From assembly GCA_018820745.1 (NCBI GenBank), contig JAHJNP010000311.1, positions 1-5,317 on the forward strand: DNA of 5,317 bases, read 5' to 3'. The DNA is from Gammaproteobacteria bacterium (GTDB lineage Bacteria; Pseudomonadota; Gammaproteobacteria; Burkholderiales; Thiobacillaceae). The notes under the pieces are model-generated. The model made no database searches and had not been told where the DNA came from. It saw only the letters and a list, made by a program, of their open reading frames with translations. Shown one piece after another: positions 1 to 5,317 of this stretch; position 1 is the stretch's first letter; each line of letters opens with the position of its first letter. The translations under genes were made by a program, and so were the position numbers.

Positions 1-144
1 CCCCCATACATAGACCATGCGTTCGGCTGCGCTGCCGTCGAGCATGGCCGCAAGCTGCGCCATCAGCTCGACATTGCGCCCCGCCACAAAGCGGGCGAGT
101 TCGGGCCGGGCGGGGGGGCGGATGTCGAGAAGCAGCTGTTGCAT
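1..144 (-). CDS. hda: DnaA regulatory inactivator Hda, N-terminal part (cut by window edge)
   Basis: Only the first 48 codons are present, read leftwards from an ATG at 144-142; the rest lies beyond position 1. The peptide starts MQQLLLDIRPPARPELARFV and reaches a YVWG segment at residues 45-48. In Hda and DnaA this segment comes just before the Walker A loop. The opening QLLLDI..P..P.L..FV.GRN pattern, with a clamp-binding-like QLLLDI at residues 3-8, is typical of Hda. Hda is an AAA+ DnaA homologue that, bound to the DNA-loaded sliding clamp, stimulates ATP hydrolysis by DnaA and so prevents re-initiation of replication; this is family knowledge. The Walker and sensor motifs are outside the window, so the ATPase itself cannot be checked. 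No clear Shine-Dalgarno sequence lies before the ATG. The gene is divergent from nadA. A DnaA paralogue is the only serious alternative. Confidence 0.85.
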   Translation of the reverse strand, partial: MQQLLLDIRPPARPELARFVAGRNVELMAQLAAMLDGSAAERMVYVWG

Positions 145-266
145 AGGGGCGCAAGGATAAGGCAAAAGTCCCGGTCCACTCCAGAAAAACCCGCGGGCCG
201 CCAGGTGAAAACGCCTGCCGCACGCAGCTATACTTGGCGCTTCCGCTTTGATGTCCGAGCCGCCCG
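145..266. other. Divergent intergenic region between hda and nadA
   Basis: This 122-bp spacer separates two divergent genes, so it should hold promoters for both. On the plus strand a TATACT box at 229-234 is the best promoter element. An 8-bp palindrome, CCCGCGGG, lies at 190-197; it may be chance in GC-rich DNA. I found no convincing -10/-35 pair for hda and no small gene. Confidence 0.6.
205..234 (+). promoter_or_regulatory. Possible sigma-70 promoter for nadA
   Basis: A -10 box TATACT (229-234) matches five of six consensus bases. A weak -35 box GTGAAA (205-210) matches four of six, with an 18-bp spacer. Transcription would start near 241 and give a leader of about 25 bases before the nadA ATG. 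I saw no NrtR, NadR or NiaR operator, though I could not search for one systematically. Confidence 0.4.
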
Positions 267-1331
267 ATGAGCCTTGCCTTTCCCGTTCCGGTCAGACCCG
301 TGATCCAGCCGCCGCCGATGGTGGAGGAAGTGCTCGACGACAACGAGCGCGAAACACTGAAAGCGCGCATCAAGGCGCTGATGAAGCAGCAGGACGCGGT
401 GCTGGTCGCGCACTACTACACCTCGGCCGACCTGCAGGACCTGGCCGAGGAAACCGGCGGCTGCGTATCGGATTCGCTGGAGATGGCCCGTTTCGGTCAT
501 GCGCACCCGGCGAAGACGCTGATCGTCGCCGGGGTCAAGTTCATGGGCGAGACCGCCAAGATCCTCAACCCGGAAAAACGCGTCATCATGCCCGACCTCG
601 GCGCCGAGTGCTCGCTCGACCTGGCATGCCCGGCGGACGAGTTCGCTGCGTTCTGCGATGCCCATCCGGACCGGGTTTCGGTGGTCTACGCCAACACCAG
701 CGCAGCGGTGAAGGCGCGCGCCGACTGGGTCGTCACCTCCGGCATCGCCGCCAAGATCGTCAAATACCTGCACCAGCAGGGACACAAACTGTTGTGGGCG
801 CCGGACCGTCATCTGGGCGAATACGTGCAGCGCATCACCGGCGCCGACATGCTGCTGTGGCAGGGTTCGTGCGTGGTGCACGAGGCGTTCAAGGCCGAGG
901 CTCTCAAGAAACTGCGTGCTGAACATCCGGATGCCGCCGTGCTGGTGCATCCCGAGTCGCCCGAAGCGGTGATCGCGCTGGCCGACATCGTCGGCTCGAC
1001 CACCCAGCTGATCGAGGCGGTGCGCACGCTGCCCAATCCCGAGTTCATCGTCGCCACCGACAACGGCATTTTCCACAAGATGCACGCCGCCGCCCCCGGC
1101 AAGATCCTGCTGGAAGCGCCGACCGCCGGCGAGGGCGCCACCTGCGTTTCGTGCGCGCACTGTCCGTGGATGGCGATGAACGGTCTGAGGAAACTTGCCG
1201 CTGTGCTGGAAAACGGCGGCAACGAAATCCATATCGAGGCGTCCATCCGCGCCCGCGCCCGGTTGTCGATCCAGAAAATGCTGGATTTCGCGGCCGCCGA
1301 AAAGGCGGGGCAGATTCAGTTGGGGGACTGA
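267..1331 (+). CDS. nadA: Quinolinate synthase NadA
   Basis: NadA is a cytosolic [4Fe-4S] enzyme that condenses iminoaspartate (made by NadB) with dihydroxyacetone phosphate to give quinolinate in de novo NAD synthesis. The 354-residue product is close to the 347 residues of E. coli NadA. The three expected cluster ligands are visible: C115 (in AECSLDLAC), C202 (in [11 protein letters not shown]) and C299 in the [10 protein letters not shown] motif, where C293 and C296 complete the CxxCxxC. Active-site landmarks are also present: H49 and Y51 (VAHYYT), S68-S70 (SDSLEMAR), Y141 (VVYANTSA), S158, H228 and E230 (VHPES), and GSTTQ at 243-247. The ATG at 267 lacks a clear ribosome binding site, but it gives the same N-terminal length as E. 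coli; the next ATG at 318 would remove 17 residues. It is followed after 2 bp by the DUF808 gene. nadB and nadC are not in the window. All key residues are intact. Confidence 0.97.
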   Translation: MSLAFPVPVRPVIQPPPMVEEVLDDNERETLKARIKALMKQQDAVLVAHYYTSADLQDLAEETGGCVSDSLEMARFGHAHPAKTLIVAGVKFMGETAKILNPEKRVIMPDLGAECSLDLACPADEFAAFCDAHPDRVSVVYANTSAAVKARADWVVTSGIAAKIVKYLHQQGHKLLWAPDRHLGEYVQRITGADMLLWQGSCVVHEAFKAEALKKLRAEHPDAAVLVHPESPEAVIALADIVGSTTQLIEAVRTLPNPEFIVATDNGIFHKMHAAAPGKILLEAPTAGEGATCVSCAHCPWMAMNGLRKLAAVLENGGNEIHIEASIRARARLSIQKMLDFAAAEKAGQIQLGD

Positions 1332-1333
1332 AG

Positions 1334-2254
1334 GTGGCCGGCGCCAGCTTGCTCGCACTGCTCGACGACATCGCGACCATCCTCGACGATGTGTCGGTGA
1401 TGACCAAGGTCGCGGCGAAAAAAACCGCCGGCGTGCTGGGCGATGACCTTGCGCTGAACGCCCAGCAGGTCGCGGGCGTGAAGGCCGAGCGCGAATTGCC
1501 CGTGGTATGGGCAGTTGCCAAGGGCTCGCTCGTCAACAAGGCGATTCTGGTGCCGGCGGCGCTCGCCATCAGCGCCTTCGCGCCATGGGCGGTGACGCCG
1601 CTGTTGATGCTGGGCGGCGCGTTTCTCTGTTTTGAAGGGTTCGAGAAACTGGCGCACAAATTCCTGCACCGCGAGGAAGTCGCGGCCCACCGTAGCGAAC
1701 TCGCGCAGGCGGTGGCCGACCCGGCAATCGACTTGGTCGCGCTGGAAAAGGACAAGATCAAGGGCGCGATCCGCACCGATTTCATCCTCTCCGCCGAAAT
1801 CATCGTCATCACCCTCGGCACCGTCGCCGCCGTGTCGTTCGGCAAGCAGGTCGCCGTGCTCGCCGGCATCGCGCTCGTCATGACCGCCGGCGTCTACGGC
1901 CTGGTCGCCGGCATCGTCAAGCTCGACGACGCCGGGCTCTACCTCAGCCAGCGCCCCGCCCGCTGGGTTCGCGCGCTGGGGCTGCGCATCCTCGCGGCCG
2001 CGCCGATGCTGATGAAAAGCCTGTCGGTCATCGGCACCGCCGCGATGTTCCTGGTCGGCGGCGGCATCCTGGTCCACGGCATGCCGGGCGCGCACGGCCT
2101 GGTCCACGCCGTCGTCCAGGCCGTGGGAGTCCTGCCGGCGATCGGCGGCGTGCTGGCTGTAGTTGCCCCGCTATTGATCGATGCGCTGGCAGGCATCGTC
2201 GCGGGGGCGATGGTGCTGGGCGGCGTGACGGCCGCCCGGCGGCTGTTCCGGTAA
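1334..2254 (+). CDS. DUF808 (YedI-type) multi-spanning membrane protein
   Basis: The 306-residue product matches the DUF808 family, whose E. coli member YedI is about 305 residues. The recognisable start is [20 protein letters not shown], then a [19 protein letters not shown] segment, a [17 protein letters not shown] segment (94-110), and [19 protein letters not shown] (138-156). Hydrophobic stretches near 70-101, 151-169, 172-195, 219-246 and 263-298 suggest five or more membrane segments, so it should sit in the inner membrane. No biochemical function is established for this family that I know of. The GTG at 1334 is chosen because it gives the family N-terminus and lies 2 bp after the nadA stop. 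A longer frame reaching back to 1151 would overlap nadA and add unrelated residues. The only Shine-Dalgarno-like sequence is a G-rich run at 1322-1327. Very likely co-transcribed with nadA. The stop is 10 bp from that of the convergent gene. Confidence 0.9.
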   Translation: MAGASLLALLDDIATILDDVSVMTKVAAKKTAGVLGDDLALNAQQVAGVKAERELPVVWAVAKGSLVNKAILVPAALAISAFAPWAVTPLLMLGGAFLCFEGFEKLAHKFLHREEVAAHRSELAQAVADPAIDLVALEKDKIKGAIRTDFILSAEIIVITLGTVAAVSFGKQVAVLAGIALVMTAGVYGLVAGIVKLDDAGLYLSQRPARWVRALGLRILAAAPMLMKSLSVIGTAAMFLVGGGILVHGMPGAHGLVHAVVQAVGVLPAIGGVLAVVAPLLIDALAGIVAGAMVLGGVTAARRLFR

Positions 2255-2264
2255 TCCGGCCGGC

Positions 2265-3116
2265 TTATTTCTGGAAAGGCTGGATCAGCGTGCGCACCGT
2301 ATCGTAGGCGGCATCGTCGACCACGACGAAGCCATCGTAGGACTTGTCGAACGCTTCCAGCGTGGCGGCCTGCTCGGGTGTGCTTTTGTTCAGCGCCAGC
2401 AGCGCGTCGCGCAGCTGGTTGCGCACCGCCACCGGCATGCCGGGATGCACGGCAAAAATGTATGAAGGCAGCGGGGGCGTGCTGCCGATCACCGTGATGC
2501 CGCGGCCCTTGAACTCGTCGGCGATGGAATCCTTGAGAATGCCGCCGTCAAAGTCGCCTGCCAGCACCGCCTTGGCGATGTTGTCGTAATGCTTGAGGTA
2601 GGCGAACGATGAAAAATCGGAAGACTGCAGCCCTATCGACTCGACCGCGGCTCGTTGCAACAGCGCCTTTTCGTCGCCAAAAGCAAAACGCTTGCCCTTG
2701 AGTTCAGCCGGCGAACTGATCCCGGAACCGGCCTTAACACCGATCACCAGCGAGAAGTGCGGCCGCCCCTCGACGGTGGGGGCAACCAGCGGAAGCACCC
2801 CGTATTTCTTGCGCGCGTTCACATAGGCCACCGGCGTGAGGTAGGCAATCTGCGTCTGGCCAGTGCCCAGATCCTCCACGGCCGAGCCCAGGTTCGGCGA
2901 TGCCCGGAAGTGGACATGGAGATTGGTGGTCCGCGCCAGATGATCGGTCAGCGCACTCATGCGCTTGATCATTTCCACCGGAATATCCATGGCCACCGAC
3001 CCCATGGTCACCCCGGCCGCTTGAGCGCTCGGTGGATTGGCTGCCCAGGCGGGCGCAGTCGACACACCCGTCAGCAGCGCGGCCAGCAGGCCCTGCAATG
3101 CCCGTTTCATTTTCAT
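2265..3116 (-). CDS. PhnD/SsuA-like periplasmic substrate-binding protein, orphan (no transporter genes adjacent)
   Basis: The 283-residue product has a Sec signal peptide: KMKR, a hydrophobic core at 6-18, and an AWA-A cleavage site after residue 25. The mature part resembles the phosphate/phosphonate-binding PhnD family: SPNLGSAVEDLGTGQTQIAY (73-92), LTPVAYVNAR, the ELKGKRFAFGD segment (138-148), KHYDNIAKAVLAGDFDGG (175-192) and a TPPLPSYIFAVHPGMP segment (213-228). Where transport-type PhnD proteins usually have an S-T-S-G phosphonate-contacting loop after FGDP, this protein reads E149-K-A-L-L-Q, so the ligand is probably different; H176 may correspond to the conserved binding histidine. 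No permease or ATPase gene is adjacent. It is the second gene of an operon with a diguanylate cyclase (4-bp ATGA overlap) and has a strong AGGAGG site. A sensory role is inferred, and the ligand cannot be named from sequence. Confidence 0.88.
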   Translation of the reverse strand: MKMKRALQGLLAALLTGVSTAPAWAANPPSAQAAGVTMGSVAMDIPVEMIKRMSALTDHLARTTNLHVHFRASPNLGSAVEDLGTGQTQIAYLTPVAYVNARKKYGVLPLVAPTVEGRPHFSLVIGVKAGSGISSPAELKGKRFAFGDEKALLQRAAVESIGLQSSDFSSFAYLKHYDNIAKAVLAGDFDGGILKDSIADEFKGRGITVIGSTPPLPSYIFAVHPGMPVAVRNQLRDALLALNKSTPEQAATLEAFDKSYDGFVVVDDAAYDTVRTLIQPFQK

Positions 3117-4399
3117 GATGATGCTTCCTCCTGGGAATGGCTTGCTTCGGCATACACGCAGTAACGACCACGTCCACCATGCTTGGCCTGATAGAGGGCC
3201 TTATCGGCCGCGTAGTAAAGCTCCTGAGGGGCGCTCATGGACGCGTCGTACTGCGCAATGCCGATACTGAGGCCGATATTCAGCCGGAACCCATCGTAGT
3301 CAAACGCATGCGCCCGGACATCCTCCATCAGGCTCTCGACGAACTGCTCGGCCTGCGCGACATTGGTGTGATACAGCACGATGCCGAATTCATCGCCCCC
3401 GAGGCGCGCAGGCACATCTGACTTGCGGACATGCAGGCGCAACAGGGTGCCGATATCACGCAGCACCTCATCCCCCGCGCCGTGACCATGGCTGTCGTTG
3501 ATCAGCTTGAAGTGGTCAATGTCGAACAGCACCAGGGTGATCTCTTCCGCGAAACGCTCGGACTGATGGAACATCCGTGACAGCGTTTCATCAAATTTGC
3601 GCCGGTTGGGGAGTTCGGTCAGCCAGTCGGTCGTGGCCATGGTGTTGACCAAATCGAGCGCATTCTCAAGCTCCAGGGTGCGCCCGCCCAACTGGATGTT
3701 CTTGTCCCGCAGCTCCTGGTTGGCCAGATCGATCTTGCTGTGCAACTGGCGATGGTAGCTGGCGAGCGATTTGTTCAGGGTATTGAATACCGACACCAGC
3801 CGCCCGATCTCGTCCCGGCTTTTCACCTCCAGGTCGCGGGCGACGAACGAATCGCCCTTTTCCACCGCCTCCTCCATCGCCATCGTCAGCTTGCGGATCG
3901 GCGAGACGATTCCGCTCGCGGTAAAAAAAAAGACGATCAGGCCGAGAATCGTGCCGAAGACGATTTGTTCGATGAAGACGCGCCAGTAGAGGTTGCTAAG
4001 CGCCGTTTCCAGCGCATCGGTGGAAACGTCGACCACCGTGCTGCCGATGGCCTGGCCGTCGAACACGACAGGAGATTCGAAGCGCTTGTACGCGCCGGCC
4101 GCCTCGCCGCTGGCCTGGGTCATCACACGGCCACTCTGGTTGCGGATAGTGACGCGGATCACGTTGGCCTGCTGCGCGACGTTGGCAGCGAGAATTTCCA
4201 GATTGCCATAGTCGTATCCAGCGACCAGCGAGGCCGCGCCGGAAGCGGTGGCATTGGCCACGCTCTGGCCCGACTTGCCGATCAGCTCGTTGAGAGGGCC
4301 GCGCTCGTTCTGGACCCGGACCACGCCAATGGCGGCCGACGTGATCAGCACGCCTGCCATGACATAGCCGAGGAGCTTGATGCCCAAACAAACCTGCAA
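3113..4399 (-). CDS. Membrane-anchored diguanylate cyclase (periplasmic sensor - HAMP - GGDEF)
   Basis: The enzyme should make c-di-GMP from two GTP. With the TTG start at 4399 it has 428 residues. Layout: membrane helix 1 (about 8-27); periplasmic region 28-140 that looks like a small PAS/Cache-type fold (VIRVTIRNQSGRVMTQ at 80-95, FDGQAIGSTVVDVS at 113-126); helix 2 (about 141-163); HAMP (164-212) with SPIRKL and the DEIGRLVSVFNTL end; coiled coil (about 215-252); GGDEF domain (253-418). Catalytic features are intact: DWLTELPNRR (258-267), metal ligand D293 in LFDIDHFK, N301, D310, and GGDEF at 334-338. The product-inhibition I-site RxxD is present as R326-K-S-D329, five residues before GGDEF. 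There is no EAL or HD-GYP domain. The gene ends in an ATGA overlap with the PhnD-like gene. The frame stays open upstream to 4630, but those 77 residues have no domain character. A T9 run lies in helix 2. Confidence 0.93.
   Translation of the reverse strand: MQVCLGIKLLGYVMAGVLITSAAIGVVRVQNERGPLNELIGKSGQSVANATASGAASLVAGYDYGNLEILAANVAQQANVIRVTIRNQSGRVMTQASGEAAGAYKRFESPVVFDGQAIGSTVVDVSTDALETALSNLYWRVFIEQIVFGTILGLIVFFFTASGIVSPIRKLTMAMEEAVEKGDSFVARDLEVKSRDEIGRLVSVFNTLNKSLASYHRQLHSKIDLANQELRDKNIQLGGRTLELENALDLVNTMATTDWLTELPNRRKFDETLSRMFHQSERFAEEITLVLFDIDHFKLINDSHGHGAGDEVLRDIGTLLRLHVRKSDVPARLGGDEFGIVLYHTNVAQAEQFVESLMEDVRAHAFDYDGFRLNIGLSIGIAQYDASMSAPQELYYAADKALYQAKHGGRGRYCVYAEASHSQEEASS
3127..3132 (-). 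promoter_or_regulatory. Ribosome binding site of the PhnD-like gene
   Basis: A perfect AGGAGG lies 10 bases before the ATG at 3116-3114, inside the last codons of the cyclase gene. It is the strongest Shine-Dalgarno site in the window. It suggests that the binding protein is made in excess of the cyclase, as expected for a periplasmic receptor feeding a membrane enzyme. Confidence 0.75.
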
Positions 4400-4405
4400 G
4401 TCGAT

Positions 4406-4410
4406 CTCCT
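4406..4410 (-). promoter_or_regulatory. Ribosome binding site that sets the cyclase start
   Basis: AGGAG lies 6 bases before a TTG codon (4399-4397). This start leaves a short N-terminus (MQVCLGIK) before membrane helix 1. The nearest in-frame ATG codons are inside that helix or about 130 bp upstream, the latter without a comparable site. The TTG start should limit expression. Confidence 0.65.
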
Positions 4411-4432
4411 GAATAATTAGTATTCGTCGCGT

Positions 4433-4448
4433 GGCAAACTTATTTGCC
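4433..4448. repeat. Perfect inverted repeat in the cyclase leader
   Basis: Two 6-bp arms, GGCAAA and TTTGCC, flank a 4-bp CTTA loop. The repeat lies 22 bp upstream of the cyclase AGGAG site in an AT-rich stretch. It could be a dimeric regulator's operator or a small hairpin in the 5' leader of the cyclase mRNA. There is no T-run after it on either strand, so it is not a terminator. A chance repeat remains possible. Confidence 0.4.
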
Positions 4449-4628
4449 GTTGAACGTTTATCGACCTGCCCGGCGATAACTGAAGCATCGAAAACCTTTG
4501 TACCAATCAGGTCTGGCGCACGGCACAGCATGCCCTGCCCGCCCGAAACGAATCCATATCCCGTAAAATACCGACTTTGAGGCAAATGGATTCGGCATCG
4601 CCCCGGCGACGCCCGAACACACCCCAGC

Positions 4629-5317
4629 ATGTCAGCACGCCTGCGCGAAATCCCCTACAACTACACCTCGTTTTCAGACCGCGAAATCGTCATTCGTCTG
4701 CTCGGCGCGGATGCCTGGGGCGTGCTCAACACCCTGCGCGCCGAGCGCAGGACGGGGCGCTCGGCGCGCATGCTGTTCGAGGTGCTGGGCGACATCTGGG
4801 TAGTACGGCGCAACCCCTACCTGGAAGACGACCTGCTCGACAATCCAAAGCGGCGGCAGATGCTGATCGAGGCGCTGCGGCATCGCCTGCACGAGATCGA
4901 GGTGCGGCGCCAAGGCAATGAACTGGTCGGCCAGCTGCTGGAAGCCGCCGCGCGCGCGGTGCGCGAATTCGAAGCCTGGTTCGCCGACACGGCCAGCCTG
5001 CGCGCGCGCGTCCGAAGCCGTCTGGCCGGGGTGACCCGCAGGGACAACATCGCGTTCGACGGCCTGGCGCGCGTCTCGCACGTCACCGACGCGACCGACT
5101 GGCGGGTGGAGTATCCCTTCGTGGTGCTGACCCCCGACACCGAAGCCGAGATGGCCGGGCTGGTCGCCGGCCTGATCGAGTTGGGGTTGACCATCATCCC
5201 GCGCGGCGGCGGCACCGGCTACACCGGCGGCGCGGTGCCGCTCACCGACCAGGCCGCGGTCGTCAACACCGAAAAGCTCGAGGCGATGAGCGCGGTCGAG
5301 ATGAGCCACCTGCCCGG
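4629..5317 (+). CDS. Large FAD-linked oxidase with DUF3683-type N-terminus, lactate-dehydrogenase-like (cut by window edge)
   Basis: The first 229 codons are present and the frame runs off the right edge. The start [20 protein letters not shown] is characteristic of a family of very large (about 1,300-residue) proteobacterial flavoproteins with an N-terminal DUF3683 region. From about residue 160 an FAD-binding type 4 (PCMH/VAO) domain begins: [15 protein letters not shown] (161-175), then [19 protein letters not shown] (187-205), whose glycine-rich loop binds the FAD pyrophosphate. In full-length relatives this is followed by an FAD-oxidase C domain, ferredoxin-type clusters and a cysteine-rich CCG region, resembling the Dld-II type of respiratory D-lactate dehydrogenase; none of that is visible here. 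The ATG at 4629 is the only one after an in-frame TGA at 4578-4580, and it has no evident Shine-Dalgarno site. It is divergent from the cyclase. The substrate is not certain from this part. Confidence 0.85.
   Translation, partial: MSARLREIPYNYTSFSDREIVIRLLGADAWGVLNTLRAERRTGRSARMLFEVLGDIWVVRRNPYLEDDLLDNPKRRQMLIEALRHRLHEIEVRRQGNELVGQLLEAAARAVREFEAWFADTASLRARVRSRLAGVTRRDNIAFDGLARVSHVTDATDWRVEYPFVVLTPDTEAEMAGLVAGLIELGLTIIPRGGGTGYTGGAVPLTDQAAVVNTEKLEAMSAVEMSHLP

Larger units (their letters stand above)
4400..4628. other. Divergent intergenic region between the cyclase and FAD-oxidase genes
   Basis: This 229-bp spacer must carry promoters in both directions. The part near the cyclase (about 4411-4460) is visibly AT-rich against its surroundings and holds the GGCAAA/TTTGCC repeat. 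Plus-strand promoter candidates are weak: TTGAAC (4450-4455) with GATAAC (4475-4480) at a 19-bp spacing, or a lone TAAAAT at 4564-4569. No good minus-strand -10/-35 pair was found. No small gene or RNA is supported. Confidence 0.55.

Noticed and set aside
112..118. G7 run near the start of hda as a phase-variation site
   Set aside because: It is a C-rich stretch encoding Pro-Pro in a very GC-rich gene. Seven bases is short, and hda is a housekeeping gene unlikely to be switched.
1151..1333. Upstream extension of the DUF808 frame into nadA
   Set aside because: The extra residues are Arg-rich and lie out of frame within nadA. The family N-terminus begins exactly at the GTG at 1334.
228..1358. 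Long open frame on the minus strand (376 codons) opposite nadA
   Set aside because: It is antisense to a fully supported nadA. It is rich in Arg, His, Gly and Asp with no recognisable domain, which is the usual shadow frame of GC-rich coding DNA.
1316..2107. Minus-strand open frame (263 codons) opposite the DUF808 gene
   Set aside because: It is a low-complexity product rich in Asp, Gly, Arg and Gln, antisense to a clear membrane protein gene; a compositional shadow.
2231..2264. Possible terminator hairpins between the convergent genes (GCCGC-CCG-GCGGC at 2231-2243 and CCGG-TAAT-CCGG at 2249-2260)
   Set aside because: The arms are short, the first lies inside coding sequence, and no T-run follows on either strand. 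Such GC palindromes are common by chance here.
3740..4420. Plus-strand open frame (226 codons) opposite the cyclase
   Set aside because: It is antisense to an intact GGDEF protein, with no domain or start signal support.
4450..4480. TTGAAC / GATAAC promoter pair for the FAD oxidase
   Set aside because: Each box matches only four of six bases, the spacer is 19 bp, and the resulting leader would be about 140 bases; too weak to list as a feature.

Overview
The window looks like chromosomal DNA from a GC-rich proteobacterium, most likely a betaproteobacterium. The evidence is the Hda-type N-terminus, an E. coli-like NadA with three well-placed iron-sulfur cysteines, and a large FAD-linked oxidase whose N-terminus is typical of beta- and gammaproteobacteria. 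I cannot name a genus. I see no rRNA, tRNA, CRISPR array, insertion sequence, att site or phage gene, so the DNA looks like ordinary core genome apart from one signalling pair.

Layout, left to right. Positions 1-144 (minus) hold the first 48 codons of hda, a DnaA-related regulator of replication initiation, cut by the window edge. A 122-bp divergent spacer with a plausible promoter separates it from a plus-strand pair. That pair is nadA (quinolinate synthase, 267-1331) and, 2 bp later, a DUF808/YedI-type membrane protein (1334-2254). The pair converges, with a 10-bp gap, on a minus-strand operon read from right to left. Its first gene is a membrane-anchored diguanylate cyclase (4399-3113), and the second is a secreted PhnD-like periplasmic binding protein (3116-2265) that overlaps it by 4 bp (ATGA). 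A 229-bp divergent spacer, AT-rich near the cyclase, leads to the first 229 codons of a large plus-strand FAD-linked oxidase with a DUF3683-type N-terminus, cut by the right edge.

How the genes work together. nadA serves the de novo NAD pathway; its partners nadB and nadC are not in this window. The role of the DUF808 protein is unknown. The most interesting unit is the cyclase/binding-protein operon. It has no ABC permease or ATPase gene beside it, and the binding protein lacks the usual phosphonate-contacting S/T motif. The simplest reading is a ligand-sensing c-di-GMP module, in which the secreted protein reports a small molecule to the periplasmic domain of the cyclase. That is an inference from gene order and domain layout. 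Similar logic is known for NspS-MbaA in Vibrio.
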